From positions 248,001 through 312,000 of the forward strand of contig NZ_FOTW01000006.1 of NCBI RefSeq assembly GCF_900114705.1: a stretch of 64,000 nucleotides of DNA, given 5' to 3'. A program made the translations under genes and the position numbers. Below the pieces are notes generated by a model. It was not told the DNA's origin and searched no databases. It saw only the letters and a program-made list of their open reading frames with translations. The stretch comes from Rugamonas rubra. Its GTDB lineage: Bacteria > Pseudomonadota > Gammaproteobacteria > Burkholderiales > Burkholderiaceae_D. How positions within the stretch are numbered: position 1 is the stretch's first letter; each line of letters begins with the position of its first letter. Shown here piece by piece: positions 17,614-25,590 of the stretch.

Positions 17614-20179
17614 GGCGCAGTTCGACGCCGACCCGGCGCGGGTCGGAGACGATGGCGAACGGCGTGCCGAGGATGCCGGTCGAGGTGTTGTCGATGCGGG
17701 TCACGTAGCGCTTGTCGAAGGCGTTGTTGACGAACAGCGCCACGCCCCAGCGACCGCTGCCGGCGTCCCAGCCCAGCCGCAGGTCGGTGTGCTGCTTGGC
17801 CGTGCCGGCGCGGAAGGCCGGCGTGTTCAGGCAGGCGCCCTGCAGCGCGTCGGCGTTGCAGCGGGTGGCGCCGGTGTAGGCGTGCTGCAGGCTGACGTTG
17901 AGCTTGCCGTCGAGGACGGCGCGCCAGGTGTAGTCGACGCCGGCGGCGGCCGACCACAGCGGCGTGCCGACCGCCTGTTCGCTCAGGTCGACGCCGTCGC
18001 CGGTGACGAAGTGCTGGTACTTCTGGCTGATGAACTCGGACGAGAAGAACAGCCGCAGGTCGCGCGTCGGCTGCCAGCGCGCCTCGAAGTCCATGCCGCT
18101 GGCCACCTGGTTGCTGCTGCTGACCTGGTAACTGGGCACGGCCGCCCCGGTGTTGCCGATCAGGCTGAGCGACTGCAGGTTGGAGAACTTGTAGTGGAAC
18201 AGCGAGGCGTTGATCAGCAGGTGTTGCTCGCGGAAGTAGCTCTTCAAGCCGGCCTCGTAGTTCCAGATCGTCTCCGGCTCGTACTTGCCGGCCACCGCCA
18301 GCGCGTTGAAACCGCCCGACTGGTAGCCCTTGCTGACCGAGCCGTAGGCCATCACGTCGGGCAGCAGCTTGTAGTCGAGCACCAGGCGCGGACTGACGTC
18401 GGTCCAGCTCTTGTGCGCCTCGACCTTGCGCGCGGCGGCGGACGGGTTGTTGAAGGCGATGTTCTGCCCCAGCGCGCCCTGCGCCATCGCCGCCTGCTCC
18501 GGCGTCAGCGCGCCGGCCGCCACCAGGCCGGGGAAGAAGCCGGCCTGGTCGAGTTGGGCCAGGGTGGAGTCCAGCCCCGGCGCGCTGCGGTTCGGGCTGA
18601 ACCAGGAGAACTGCTTGTCGTCGTGGGTCAGGCGCACGCCGGCCGTCAGGTTGATCTTCGGCGTGACATGCCAGATGGTGTCGGCGAACAGCGCGTAGGC
18701 TTTGGCCGTGCTGCGGTTGTGCATGTTCTCCTGCCAGCTGTTGCCGAAGAATTTGACCGGCAGGCCGAACTGCTGGGCCGCCTCGTCGAGCAGGCTGTAG
18801 ACCGGCAGGCCGGCCAGGTTGTTCAACACCGTGTTGTGGGTGTCGGTGACCATGCTCATCCGGCTGTTCTGGTTGGCCCGCTCGTAGAACAGGCTGGCGC
18901 CGGCGACCCAGTCGACGCTGTCGTTCTTGCCGGACAATTTGAACTCCTGCTGCCAGCTGCTGTTGCTCTCGTAGTTGACCGTGTCCAGGTGGGAGTTGAT
19001 GCGGTTGCTGCCGTCGCTGTCCTGCAGGTTGCGCGAGGCGAAGTGGCGGTAGGCGGTGGTGGAGTTGAAGGTGACCCCGCCAAGCGGCCGCTCCAGGCGC
19101 AGGGTCAGGCCGTCGAAGTCGCGCGCCTCGGCGTTGTCGATGGCGTCGTTGTAGACCGGCGCCGTGAACGGATTCAGATAGCCGGCCGGATTGGCCGGCA
19201 CCGTCGGCGCGCCGGGCGACGGCGGCAGCGCCACCAGGCCGATGGCCGGCCGCGCCTTCTGCGACAGCTTCTCGTGCTCCCACGACAGCAGAACGCGGGT
19301 CTGCTGCGGCGCGTCCCAGCGCAGCGTGGCGCGCAGGCCCCAGTCGCCGGTGTTGTTCAGGTGCTCGCCGCTGGCGGCGTCCTTCAGCCAGCCGTCGCTG
19401 CGCTGGTCGACCACGGTCATGCGCAGCGCCATGCTGTCGTTGAGCGGCACGTTGAGCAGGCCGTCCAGGTAGCGCGCGCCGTGGTTGCCGGCGCGCAGAT
19501 GCACCTCGCCCTCGCGCTCCTGCGACGGCTCCTTGGTGATGATGGAGATCGCGCCGGCCGCGCTGTTGCGGCCGAACAGCGTGCCCTGCGGCCCCTTCAA
19601 CACCTCGACGCGCTGGGTGTCGTTGAAGTTCATCAGCGCGCCGCCGGTCTTGCCGGTGTAGACGCCGTCGACGTAGACGCCGACCGGGCCGTCGGTGCCG
19701 ATGCCGAAATCGGCGGTGCCGATGCCGCGCATCGAAAACTTGGGCTGGGTCGGCTGTTCGGCGTCCACGTTCAGGCCGGGGATGTAGCCGTTCATGGCCG
19801 ACAGGTTGGCGGCGGCCAGCTTGCTGATCTGGTCGGCGCTGACCAGCTGCATGGCGATCGGCACCGACTGCGCCGCCTGCGTGCGGCTCTGCGCGGTGAT
19901 GGTGACCACGCCGATGGCGGCGTCCTCGGCGGCGGCGGGCTTGGCGGCGGGCTTGGCCGGCGGCCGGGCCTGGGCTTGGGCCTGGGCCTGGTCCTGCGCC
20001 GCCTGCGGCGCGGCCTCGGGCGCCGCCTCGGCGGCGCCGGCCGGCTCCAGCAGCGCGCCGGCCGCCAGCGTGCCGCCCAGCAGCGCGCGCGAGACCGCCA
20101 GCGCCAGCGGGCGCCGGCGCGGCGCTTGCGGCGCCTGTCGATTGTTGATGTTTGCTGCCAGCTGATCGCGATCTTGCAT
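17603..20179 (-). CDS. TonB-dependent outer-membrane receptor
   Basis: This 858-residue protein has a signal region, a long Ala/Gln/Pro-rich linker (about residues 45-75), then a TonB-like box (IGVVTITAQSR) and a plug with QRVEVLKGPQGTLFGRNSAAG, the most recognisable receptor motif. The barrel ends with LRLSM. It belongs to the large receptor class common in oligotrophs, importing iron chelates or carbon compounds. The ATG at 20179 has GAGAGG upstream; a GTG two codons earlier is less likely. It lies downstream of the exported oxidase operon on the same strand, so it may deliver that operon's substrate. Confidence 0.88.
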   Translation of the reverse strand: MQDRDQLAANINNRQAPQAPRRRPLALAVSRALLGGTLAAGALLEPAGAAEAAPEAAPQAAQDQAQAQAQARPPAKPAAKPAAAEDAAIGVVTITAQSRTQAAQSVPIAMQLVSADQISKLAAANLSAMNGYIPGLNVDAEQPTQPKFSMRGIGTADFGIGTDGPVGVYVDGVYTGKTGGALMNFNDTQRVEVLKGPQGTLFGRNSAAGAISIITKEPSQEREGEVHLRAGNHGARYLDGLLNVPLNDSMALRMTVVDQRSDGWLKDAASGEHLNNTGDWGLRATLRWDAPQQTRVLLSWEHEKLSQKARPAIGLVALPPSPGAPTVPANPAGYLNPFTAPVYNDAIDNAEARDFDGLTLRLERPLGGVTFNSTTAYRHFASRNLQDSDGSNRINSHLDTVNYESNSSWQQEFKLSGKNDSVDWVAGASLFYERANQNSRMSMVTDTHNTVLNNLAGLPVYSLLDEAAQQFGLPVKFFGNSWQENMHNRSTAKAYALFADTIWHVTPKINLTAGVRLTHDDKQFSWFSPNRSAPGLDSTLAQLDQAGFFPGLVAAGALTPEQAAMAQGALGQNIAFNNPSAAARKVEAHKSWTDVSPRLVLDYKLLPDVMAYGSVSKGYQSGGFNALAVAGKYEPETIWNYEAGLKSYFREQHLLINASLFHYKFSNLQSLSLIGNTGAAVPSYQVSSSNQVASGMDFEARWQPTRDLRLFFSSEFISQKYQHFVTGDGVDLSEQAVGTPLWSAAAGVDYTWRAVLDGKLNVSLQHAYTGATRCNADALQGACLNTPAFRAGTAKQHTDLRLGWDAGSGRWGVALFVNNAFDKRYVTRIDNTSTGILGTPFAIVSDPRRVGVELRLSM

Positions 20180-20233
20180 ACCCACCTCTCCGTTGTGTTG
20201 TCGATTATTGTTATCGCCACGAGTGCCTACGCC

Positions 20234-20260
20234 AGGGTCAGACCCTCAGGGTCTGACCCT
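20234..20260. repeat. REP-like palindrome, copy 3
   Basis: AGGGTCAGACCCT (20234-20246) and AGGGTCTGACCCT (20248-20260) form a perfect inverted repeat with one base between. It lies between the stop of the PLP-enzyme gene and the start of the TonB receptor gene, both on the minus strand. Confidence 0.85.
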
Positions 20261-20305
20261 ATGTCCGCGCCTCGTGGTTACGCCGCAAAACCCGCAATCC
20301 CCCGC

Positions 20306-21577
20306 CTACCTCCCCGCCTGCAACACCGGCCAGCGCTCGACGATTTTGTCACCGCGCAGCGCCACCAGGTCGCCGAACTGCAGCAGCACCGCCTCGCTCT
20401 GCAACGGCCGCAGGAAGACGAAATCGTCGACCTCGATGGGCACCGCCGGCGAGGCGTTCAGCCCCTGCTGGTTCGAGCTGACATAAGCGAAGTTGGGCCG
20501 CATGCCGGGTGGCGCCTCCGGCTCGGCCAGCCAGTTGCCGCTGTAGATGAAGTAGGTCTGCGCCATGTTCGGGTCCCAGCCCTCCAGCAGCGGCGCGCTC
20601 CACTCCAGCGCCGGCAGCCGCGTGTGCGCCAGCCGCTTGAGCACCGGCGCGGCGATGTAGGCCGCCGGCTCGTACTCTGCCAGCGACGCCAGGTCGTAGT
20701 GGCTCGGCTTCATCAGGCAGGTGCCGGCCGAAATCTCGTTGAGCATGGCGTCGCCCTCGTAGCGCTGGAAGGTCGGGCTGCCGGCGCCGTTGAAGCACAG
20801 CGGCCTGGCGGCCATGGCCGGATGGTTGGCCTTGAGCAGATCGATGTAGCCTTGGTAGCGTTCGCGCACGCGGGGGAACTCGCGCTCGGCGAGGAAGCCG
20901 GGCAGTCCCATCAAGTGCGCGTCGTAGCCCATGAAGCCGGAGAATTCGAGGAACTGCGGATCGGCCGCGATGGTGGCCAGCGCCTGCGCCATTTCGCCCT
21001 GGCTGGCGAAGCCGCCACGGTGCAGGCCGACGTCGATCTCGCAGTTGATGCGCATCTTGACGCCCAGCTCGCGCGCCAGGCGCTGGTACTGCAGCAGCCT
21101 GGCGTGGCTGTCGATCAGCCACTGCAGCTGCGTCTCCGGACGGAAGCCGCCCCGCTTCTCGGCGTAGAACTGGCGCGCCGCGTCGACCGGCATCGGCTTG
21201 CCGAGCAGGATGTCGGCGTCCGGCCGCAGCGCCGCCAGCGCGCTCAGGAAGGGCCGGTGGAAGGCCATGAACAAGTTGGTGCCGGCGGCCTTGGCGACGT
21301 AGTCGATCAGGCCCGGACTGGGCAGCGACTTGACGACGATGCGGTAGCCCTTGGCCGGCGCCACGCCGACCGATTTCTTCAGCCGGGCGATGTTGCGGTC
21401 GAGCCGGTCGAGGTCGACCAGCAGCACCGGATGGTCGATATGCTGGGCGCGCAGCGCCATGTTGAGCGCGGCGAAATAGGCCGGGTACGGACCGCCGGCG
21501 TCGCGCGGTTTGGCAGCGACGGCCGCGACGGCGGCGGCGCCGGCACCGGCCGCCAGGAAGGTTCGACGTGTGACCAT
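20306..21577 (-). CDS. Tat-exported PLP-dependent enzyme, DSD1/alanine-racemase-like fold
   Basis: This 423-residue protein starts with a twin-arginine signal (TRRTFLAAG plus an Ala-rich core), so it should be folded with its cofactor in the cytoplasm and exported. The rest resembles type III PLP enzymes (D-threonine aldolase / D-serine dehydratase group): a VLLVDLDRLDRNIARLK strand, a candidate PLP lysine in RIVVKSLPSP and a CEIDVGLHRGG motif. The C-terminal His/Cys metal-binding motif usual in D-serine dehydratases is not apparent. Its ATG abuts the stop codon of the lactone oxidase gene, so the two are translationally coupled. The substrate is unknown. Confidence 0.75.
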   Translation of the reverse strand: MVTRRTFLAAGAGAAAVAAVAAKPRDAGGPYPAYFAALNMALRAQHIDHPVLLVDLDRLDRNIARLKKSVGVAPAKGYRIVVKSLPSPGLIDYVAKAAGTNLFMAFHRPFLSALAALRPDADILLGKPMPVDAARQFYAEKRGGFRPETQLQWLIDSHARLLQYQRLARELGVKMRINCEIDVGLHRGGFASQGEMAQALATIAADPQFLEFSGFMGYDAHLMGLPGFLAEREFPRVRERYQGYIDLLKANHPAMAARPLCFNGAGSPTFQRYEGDAMLNEISAGTCLMKPSHYDLASLAEYEPAAYIAAPVLKRLAHTRLPALEWSAPLLEGWDPNMAQTYFIYSGNWLAEPEAPPGMRPNFAYVSSNQQGLNASPAVPIEVDDFVFLRPLQSEAVLLQFGDLVALRGDKIVERWPVLQAGR

Positions 21578-22978
21578 TCAGACTCCGAAAATATGCTTCA
21601 AATGCGCATTCATCATGCGGCCTTGGGGATCGAGGCTGCGCCGCACCTCGTGGAAGTCCTTCCAGTGGCGCGGGTACAGCGCGGCCAGCCGCGCCGCGTC
21701 GAGCGTGTGCAGCTTGCCCCAGTGCGGCCGGCCCTGGTACTTCCAGAAGATCGGTTCGATCTCGGCGAAGTAGGCGCGGTGGTCGGTGTCGCCGTACTGG
21801 TGCACCGAGATCGAGCAGCCGTCGCGGCCCTCGAACATCGACAGCCAGATCTCGTCGGCCTTGACGTAGCGGTACTCCAGCGGGAAGGCGATCGGCAGCT
21901 TGCGCTCGCGGATGGTGCGCAGGATCTCGCGCACGCAGTCCGGTCCGGATTCGGCCGGCACGGTGTACTCCATCTCGCGGAAGCGCACCACGCGCACGTG
22001 GGGGAACACGTCGAAGGAGTGGCCGACGCGCACCTGCGCGGCGCCGCCGGCGAGGAAGGTGGTGAGCAGCTTGTCGTAGGCCGCCTCGCCGATGCCGGGC
22101 ATCCAGCCAACCGCCTGCAGCAAGGTGCGCAGCGAGTTGACGGCCTCCGGGTCGTCCTCGCCGGACGGCGCGTCGTTCGGCCCGGCCAGGTCGCTGGCCA
22201 CGGTCACCGCCAGGGTCGAATGGGGCAGCGGCAGGAACTCGAAGTTGCGGTGCGCGGCGCAGCGCTGGGCCAGCTCGGCCAGCACGTCCTCGGTCTTTTC
22301 GATGCGCGTGGTCTCGACCAGGCGGAACGGCTTGTCGTTCTGCAGCGTCATGCGCGAGACGATGCCGAGCGCGCCGACGGAAGTGCGGGCGGCGTGGAAG
22401 ATCTCGCTGCGCTTGCTGGCGCTGCAGTCGATCAACTCGCCGGACGGCGTGGCCAGGGTCAGCGCCGTCACGTACGACGACATGGAGCCGTAGCGCTGGC
22501 CGGTGCCGTGCACCGAGTTGACGATGGCGCCGCCCATGGCCGGGTAGTCCATGTCGGGCATGTTGGGCAGCGCCTGACCGACACCGTGCAGCAGCGGGCC
22601 GAGCGCGTGCATGCGCGTGCCGGCCCAGATCTCGGCCTGCAGGCTGGCGGCGTCGTGGCCGACCAGGCCGCTGAGCAGGTCGGTGGCGATCAGCGTGCCG
22701 TCGGTCGGCACCACCGCGCTGAACGAGTGGCTGGCGCCGACGGCGCGCACCACGCCGCTGGCGCGCTTGAGCGCGTCGACCAGCTCGGCCTCGCTGGCCG
22801 GCGCCAGCCGCAGCGCCGGCGTGCAGCTCTGGTTGCCCGACCAGTTGATCCACGGCAGCGGTTTGCCGGCGACGAAGTCGACCGGGCTTTGCGGCACCGC
22901 GTCGCTGCGGCCGCAGGCGGGCAGCACGCTGACGACGGCGCCGGCGGCGGCCGCGCGCAGGAAGTCGCGGCGTATCAT
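21578..22978 (-). CDS. exported FAD-dependent lactone oxidase (D-arabinono-1,4-lactone oxidase-like)
   Basis: This 466-residue protein begins with a Tat-type signal (IRRDFLRAAAAGAVVSVLP) ending near a Cys, so it may be lipidated or periplasmic. The FAD-binding PCMH domain is clear (VRAVGASHSFSAVVPTDGT, with His in the position that binds FAD covalently in this family; YPAMGGAIVNSVHGTG). The C-terminal ALO domain is also recognisable (HWGKLHTLDAARLAALYP, LDPQGRMMNAHLKHIFG). It would oxidise a sugar lactone or similar alcohol, probably passing electrons to the cytochrome encoded upstream, whose stop overlaps its start (ATGA). Confidence 0.85.
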   Translation of the reverse strand: MIRRDFLRAAAAGAVVSVLPACGRSDAVPQSPVDFVAGKPLPWINWSGNQSCTPALRLAPASEAELVDALKRASGVVRAVGASHSFSAVVPTDGTLIATDLLSGLVGHDAASLQAEIWAGTRMHALGPLLHGVGQALPNMPDMDYPAMGGAIVNSVHGTGQRYGSMSSYVTALTLATPSGELIDCSASKRSEIFHAARTSVGALGIVSRMTLQNDKPFRLVETTRIEKTEDVLAELAQRCAAHRNFEFLPLPHSTLAVTVASDLAGPNDAPSGEDDPEAVNSLRTLLQAVGWMPGIGEAAYDKLLTTFLAGGAAQVRVGHSFDVFPHVRVVRFREMEYTVPAESGPDCVREILRTIRERKLPIAFPLEYRYVKADEIWLSMFEGRDGCSISVHQYGDTDHRAYFAEIEPIFWKYQGRPHWGKLHTLDAARLAALYPRHWKDFHEVRRSLDPQGRMMNAHLKHIFGV

Positions 22979-23316
22979 TGGGCCGCTCCGGCCGGCGCGG
23001 GCAACTTGGCCATGAAGCGGATCAGCGCGCGCAAGTCCTGCTCGGTGCAGGCGCTGCAATAGCCCAGCGGCGGCATGCCGCCCAGGCCCTGCACGGCGCT
23101 GGCCAGCAGCGCCGCCTCGCCCTTGCCGGCCAGCTTCTGCCAGGCCGGGGCGTCGCCGATCTGCGGCGCCGGCACGCCGGGGCGGGCGTGGCATTGCAGG
23201 CAGTTGTTGGCCAACAACATCGACTGGCGCCCGCTCAGCTCGGCCGCAACGGCCCCGCCGACGCCGGCGGCCATCAAGACAAACAGGACCAGCCCGCTTA
23301 CGCTACGCATCTGCAT
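22975..23316 (-). CDS. c5-type periplasmic cytochrome c
   Basis: This 113-residue protein has a signal peptide (LVLFVLMAAGVGGAVAA), one haem-binding CLQCH motif, a probable axial Met in GGMPPLG and a C-terminal CSAC pair. The extra CxxC near the C-terminus is characteristic of cytochrome c5-like proteins. It is the first gene of the exported oxidase operon and overlaps the lactone oxidase start by 4 bp, so it is the likely electron acceptor of that enzyme. The ATG at 23316 is selected because AGGGAG lies 5 bases upstream. Confidence 0.88.
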   Translation of the reverse strand: MQMRSVSGLVLFVLMAAGVGGAVAAELSGRQSMLLANNCLQCHARPGVPAPQIGDAPAWQKLAGKGEAALLASAVQGLGGMPPLGYCSACTEQDLRALIRFMAKLPAPAGAAQ

Positions 23317-23344
23317 CGGCACTCCCTACGAAGGAAAGAATCAA

Positions 23345-23390
23345 TATTGGACGACCGTCCAATACTTACACTGTTTGACAACAGTGTCAA
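23345..23390 (-). promoter_or_regulatory. promoter and double TetR-type operator of the exported oxidase operon
   Basis: On the minus strand, TTGACA (23385-23390) and AAGTAT (23362-23367) are separated by 17 bp, a good sigma-70 promoter. A perfect dyad TATTGGACG-AC-CGTCCAATA (23345-23364) overlaps the -10 and start region, and a second dyad ACACTGTT-TGAC-AACAGTGT (23368-23387) fills the spacer. The first resembles operators of TetR-family regulators, and a TetR gene lies immediately upstream. Confidence 0.65.
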
Positions 23391-23521
23391 CATAGGTGTT
23401 ACCGCACAGCCACAAGCGCAGGGGACTGCTTGCCGAGGGAGGCGAACGGACGCGCCGCCGCGAGCGGCGGGAAAAAACAGCAGGCGAGTGCGGCGGGCGC
23501 CGCGAAAAGGATGGCCGCCGC

Positions 23522-24256
23522 TCAGGCCGGCGGCATGCTGTCGCCGGCCATCAACAGGCCGAGCAACAGGCGGAACAGGGTCAGCCGCAGCGTTTCGACG
23601 GAGGCCGCCTCGCCGGTCGAGACCTGGGTGAACTCGAGCTGGCGGATGCAGGCCAGCAGCAGTCCGCTGTCCACCTCGGCGCTGCGGCTGCCGATGCGGC
23701 GAAACACCTGCGCCGCCAACTGCACCAGCTCGCGGCTGTGCGCGTCGACCTTGGCGCGCAGGGTCGGCGGCAGGTTCCAGGCGAACAGGAAGCTGCACTC
23801 GACGGCCAGGTCGGTGCGGTGCTCGACGACGCCGGCGCGCACGTAGCGGGCCAGGGTGTCGGCCAGCGCGGCGGCGAAGGCCGGCAGTTTGTCCGCGCCG
23901 GGCGGCGTGGCGAGGAAGTGCGCGATGTGCGACTCGGCCGCCGCCAGCAGCGCCGCGCGGCGCGCCTGGGTGTGGCCGCGGTAGGCGTCGAAGCTGGCCT
24001 CGAGCAGGTCCTCCAGCGAGCCGAAGTGGTAGCTGGTCAGCGACAGCCGCACCTGCGCCCGGGCGGCGATGGCGCGGTGGCTGACGCCGGACAGGCCGTG
24101 GGCGGCGATGATCTCCTGCGTCGCCCGCAGGATCAGCTCGCGGGTGCGGCCGCCCCGGTCGGAGCCGCCGCCGGCGCGCCCGGCCGCCGCGCGCGCGCGC
24201 GGCGCGGCGGCGGGCGCAACCAGTTCGGGGGAGAGGGGCTTGTTCATCGTCGTCAT
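23522..24256 (-). CDS. TetR-family transcriptional regulator
   Basis: This 244-residue protein has an Ala/Arg-rich leader of about 35 residues and then a TetR DNA-binding domain (ELILRATQEIIAAHGLSGVS, HRAIAARAQVRLSLTSYHFG, residues 39-85). The C-terminal domain is helical and resembles the ligand pockets of this family. It lies upstream of the cytochrome/oxidase/PLP operon on the same strand, separated by 205 bp containing two strong dyads. It is the obvious candidate repressor of that operon. Its ligand cannot be inferred. Confidence 0.85.
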   Translation of the reverse strand: MTTMNKPLSPELVAPAAAPRARAAAGRAGGGSDRGGRTRELILRATQEIIAAHGLSGVSHRAIAARAQVRLSLTSYHFGSLEDLLEASFDAYRGHTQARRAALLAAAESHIAHFLATPPGADKLPAFAAALADTLARYVRAGVVEHRTDLAVECSFLFAWNLPPTLRAKVDAHSRELVQLAAQVFRRIGSRSAEVDSGLLLACIRQLEFTQVSTGEAASVETLRLTLFRLLLGLLMAGDSMPPA

Positions 24257-24389
24257 GTCGGCAGGCGGGGCAAGGTCGCGGCGCGTCCCGCCAGTATATG
24301 CGAAGCGCGACTGCTATGGCGGGGTAACAAGGGGATGTGACGCCCTCCCAATTACCCTGACGCTGCGTCAAATCATGTAAAGCTAAGGC

Positions 24390-24418
24390 TTGTACGGGGA
24401 TTTTCGCAATGCTAGTAT
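24390..24418 (+). promoter_or_regulatory. promoter of the VapBC-like pair
   Basis: TTGTAC (24390-24395) and TAGTAT (24413-24418) are 17 bp apart and 26 bp upstream of the antitoxin ATG. This matches sigma-70 spacing. Confidence 0.5.
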
Positions 24419-24443
24419 TACCTGGCATGACAAGGAGGCTGCA

Positions 24444-24674
24444 ATGGAAATCACATCGGTCACCAGCAAGGGACAGGTCACTATCCCCAAGCAGGTAAGG
24501 CGACAGCTGGGCATTCGGGAAGGCAGCCGCATTGAATTCACACTGGTCGGTGACCATGTCGAAATGCGGGTAAAAAGCTCTCCGACAGACAGCAGCGAAA
24601 GCGGATTTGGCATGCTGAAAAGCGTGCGTCCGGCCATCCCGGTGGATTTGGATCCGGCTACACTGCTCAAGTAA
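24444..24674 (+). CDS. AbrB/SpoVT-type antitoxin (VapB-like)
   Basis: This 76-residue protein opens with the swapped-hairpin AbrB signature, SVTSKGQVTIPKQVRRQLG, followed by IREGSRIEFTLVGDHVEMR. The C-terminal tail (about 30 residues) would wrap the toxin. The ATG at 24444 has AAGGAGG upstream. Its TAA overlaps the toxin ATG by one base (TAATG), the standard coupling of toxin-antitoxin pairs. Base composition is lower in GC than the surroundings, which suggests horizontal acquisition. Autoregulation at the promoter just upstream is expected for this family. Confidence 0.85.
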   Translation: MEITSVTSKGQVTIPKQVRRQLGIREGSRIEFTLVGDHVEMRVKSSPTDSSESGFGMLKSVRPAIPVDLDPATLLK

Positions 24675-25090
24675 TGATCGGCCTCGACACCAATATTTTG
24701 GCGCGCTACTACATCGACGACAGGAGTGACGCCGAGGCAGAGCGACAACGCATCGCGGCATGTCGCCTGATTGAATCCGGCCAGACACTAATGGTATGCA
24801 AGACGGTTATTCTTGAGCTTGAATGGCTCATGCGGGGCTACTACGCATTCGGCCGACAAGAAGCAATTGCTGTCGTTAAACATCTGCTGGGACAGATACA
24901 CATTGTCGTTGAAGACCGCGCGGCAGTTGAGCGGGCTCTCGCGGCCTGCGAGGCCGGCTTGGACTTCGCCGACGCGTTGCATCACGCCAGCTTTTATCAA
25001 TGTGATAGCGTCGCCTCGTTCGATGATCGGAAATTTGCACGTCGCGCAAAAAGGCTAGGTCTATCACCCAGCGTATTCATTCCCAGATAA
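24674..25090 (+). CDS. PIN-domain toxin (VapC-like ribonuclease)
   Basis: This 138-residue protein has the PIN-domain acidic residues in order: Asp5 (GLDTNIL), Glu48 (ILELEW), Asp97 and Asp100 (DFADALH) and Asp117 (FDDRKF). PIN toxins are Mg-dependent RNases that cleave tRNA or rRNA. It appears complete and coupled to the AbrB-type antitoxin gene. GC content is lower than that of the neighbours. The specific RNA target is not predictable. Confidence 0.88.
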   Translation: MIGLDTNILARYYIDDRSDAEAERQRIAACRLIESGQTLMVCKTVILELEWLMRGYYAFGRQEAIAVVKHLLGQIHIVVEDRAAVERALAACEAGLDFADALHHASFYQCDSVASFDDRKFARRAKRLGLSPSVFIPR

Positions 25091-25176
25091 TTCTCACTAC
25101 CCACTCGCCGAAAAATAGTTGAGCTGCCCGGCGATTCATGGCAGGATGCCTGCTTCTTTTAACGAAGGTGCGGCCC

Positions 25177-25473
25177 ATGACCGAAAAAACTGAAAACGAT
25201 AAGCACTACTGGCAACTGGTCGACACCTTCATCGGGATCGCCAACGACAAGGCGCAGACCATCGACCGCAGCATCATCGGTCCCAGCCTGCTGTATTCGG
25301 CCAGCCGCTTCAACGCCTACATGCTGTCGGCCGTGAGTCCGACGGTGGAGGCCTTCAACGAGAACAAGGAGGCCGCCATCAAGTACTACCTGGCGCAGCA
25401 CGAGGAAATGATGCGCGAGAACTTCGACGACTTCGCCGCCAATTTCGACAAGTACCGCAACGCCAATTCCTGA
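25177..25473 (+). CDS. DUF3144-family protein
   Basis: This 98-residue soluble protein has the pattern of DUF3144 (HYWQLVDTFIGIANDKAQTI, LLYSASRFNAYMLSA, then a helix-rich EEMMRENFDDFAANFDKY tail). The function is unknown. The ATG at 25177 has AAGGTG upstream; an upstream in-frame start is less credible because no ribosome site precedes it. A strong hairpin terminator follows 27 bp after the stop, so it is a single-gene transcript. Confidence 0.8.
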   Translation: MTEKTENDKHYWQLVDTFIGIANDKAQTIDRSIIGPSLLYSASRFNAYMLSAVSPTVEAFNENKEAAIKYYLAQHEEMMRENFDDFAANFDKYRNANS

Positions 25474-25500
25474 TCCGCGCCCCGCGCGGCGCCGGACAAC

Positions 25501-25539
25501 AAAAAGCCGCCCGCGTCGACGACGCCGGGTGGCTTTTTT
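25501..25539 (+). terminator. rho-independent terminator after the DUF3144 gene
   Basis: A stem made from AAAAGCCGCCCG and CGGGTGGCTTTT is followed by a run of six T. It terminates the plus-strand transcript, and the mirrored A run could also serve the minus-strand TetR gene. Confidence 0.8.
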
Positions 25540-25590
25540 ACATCCGAATAGCGGGCGGTGCCGCGCCACTGCCCAGCGTCGGGCGCCGCG

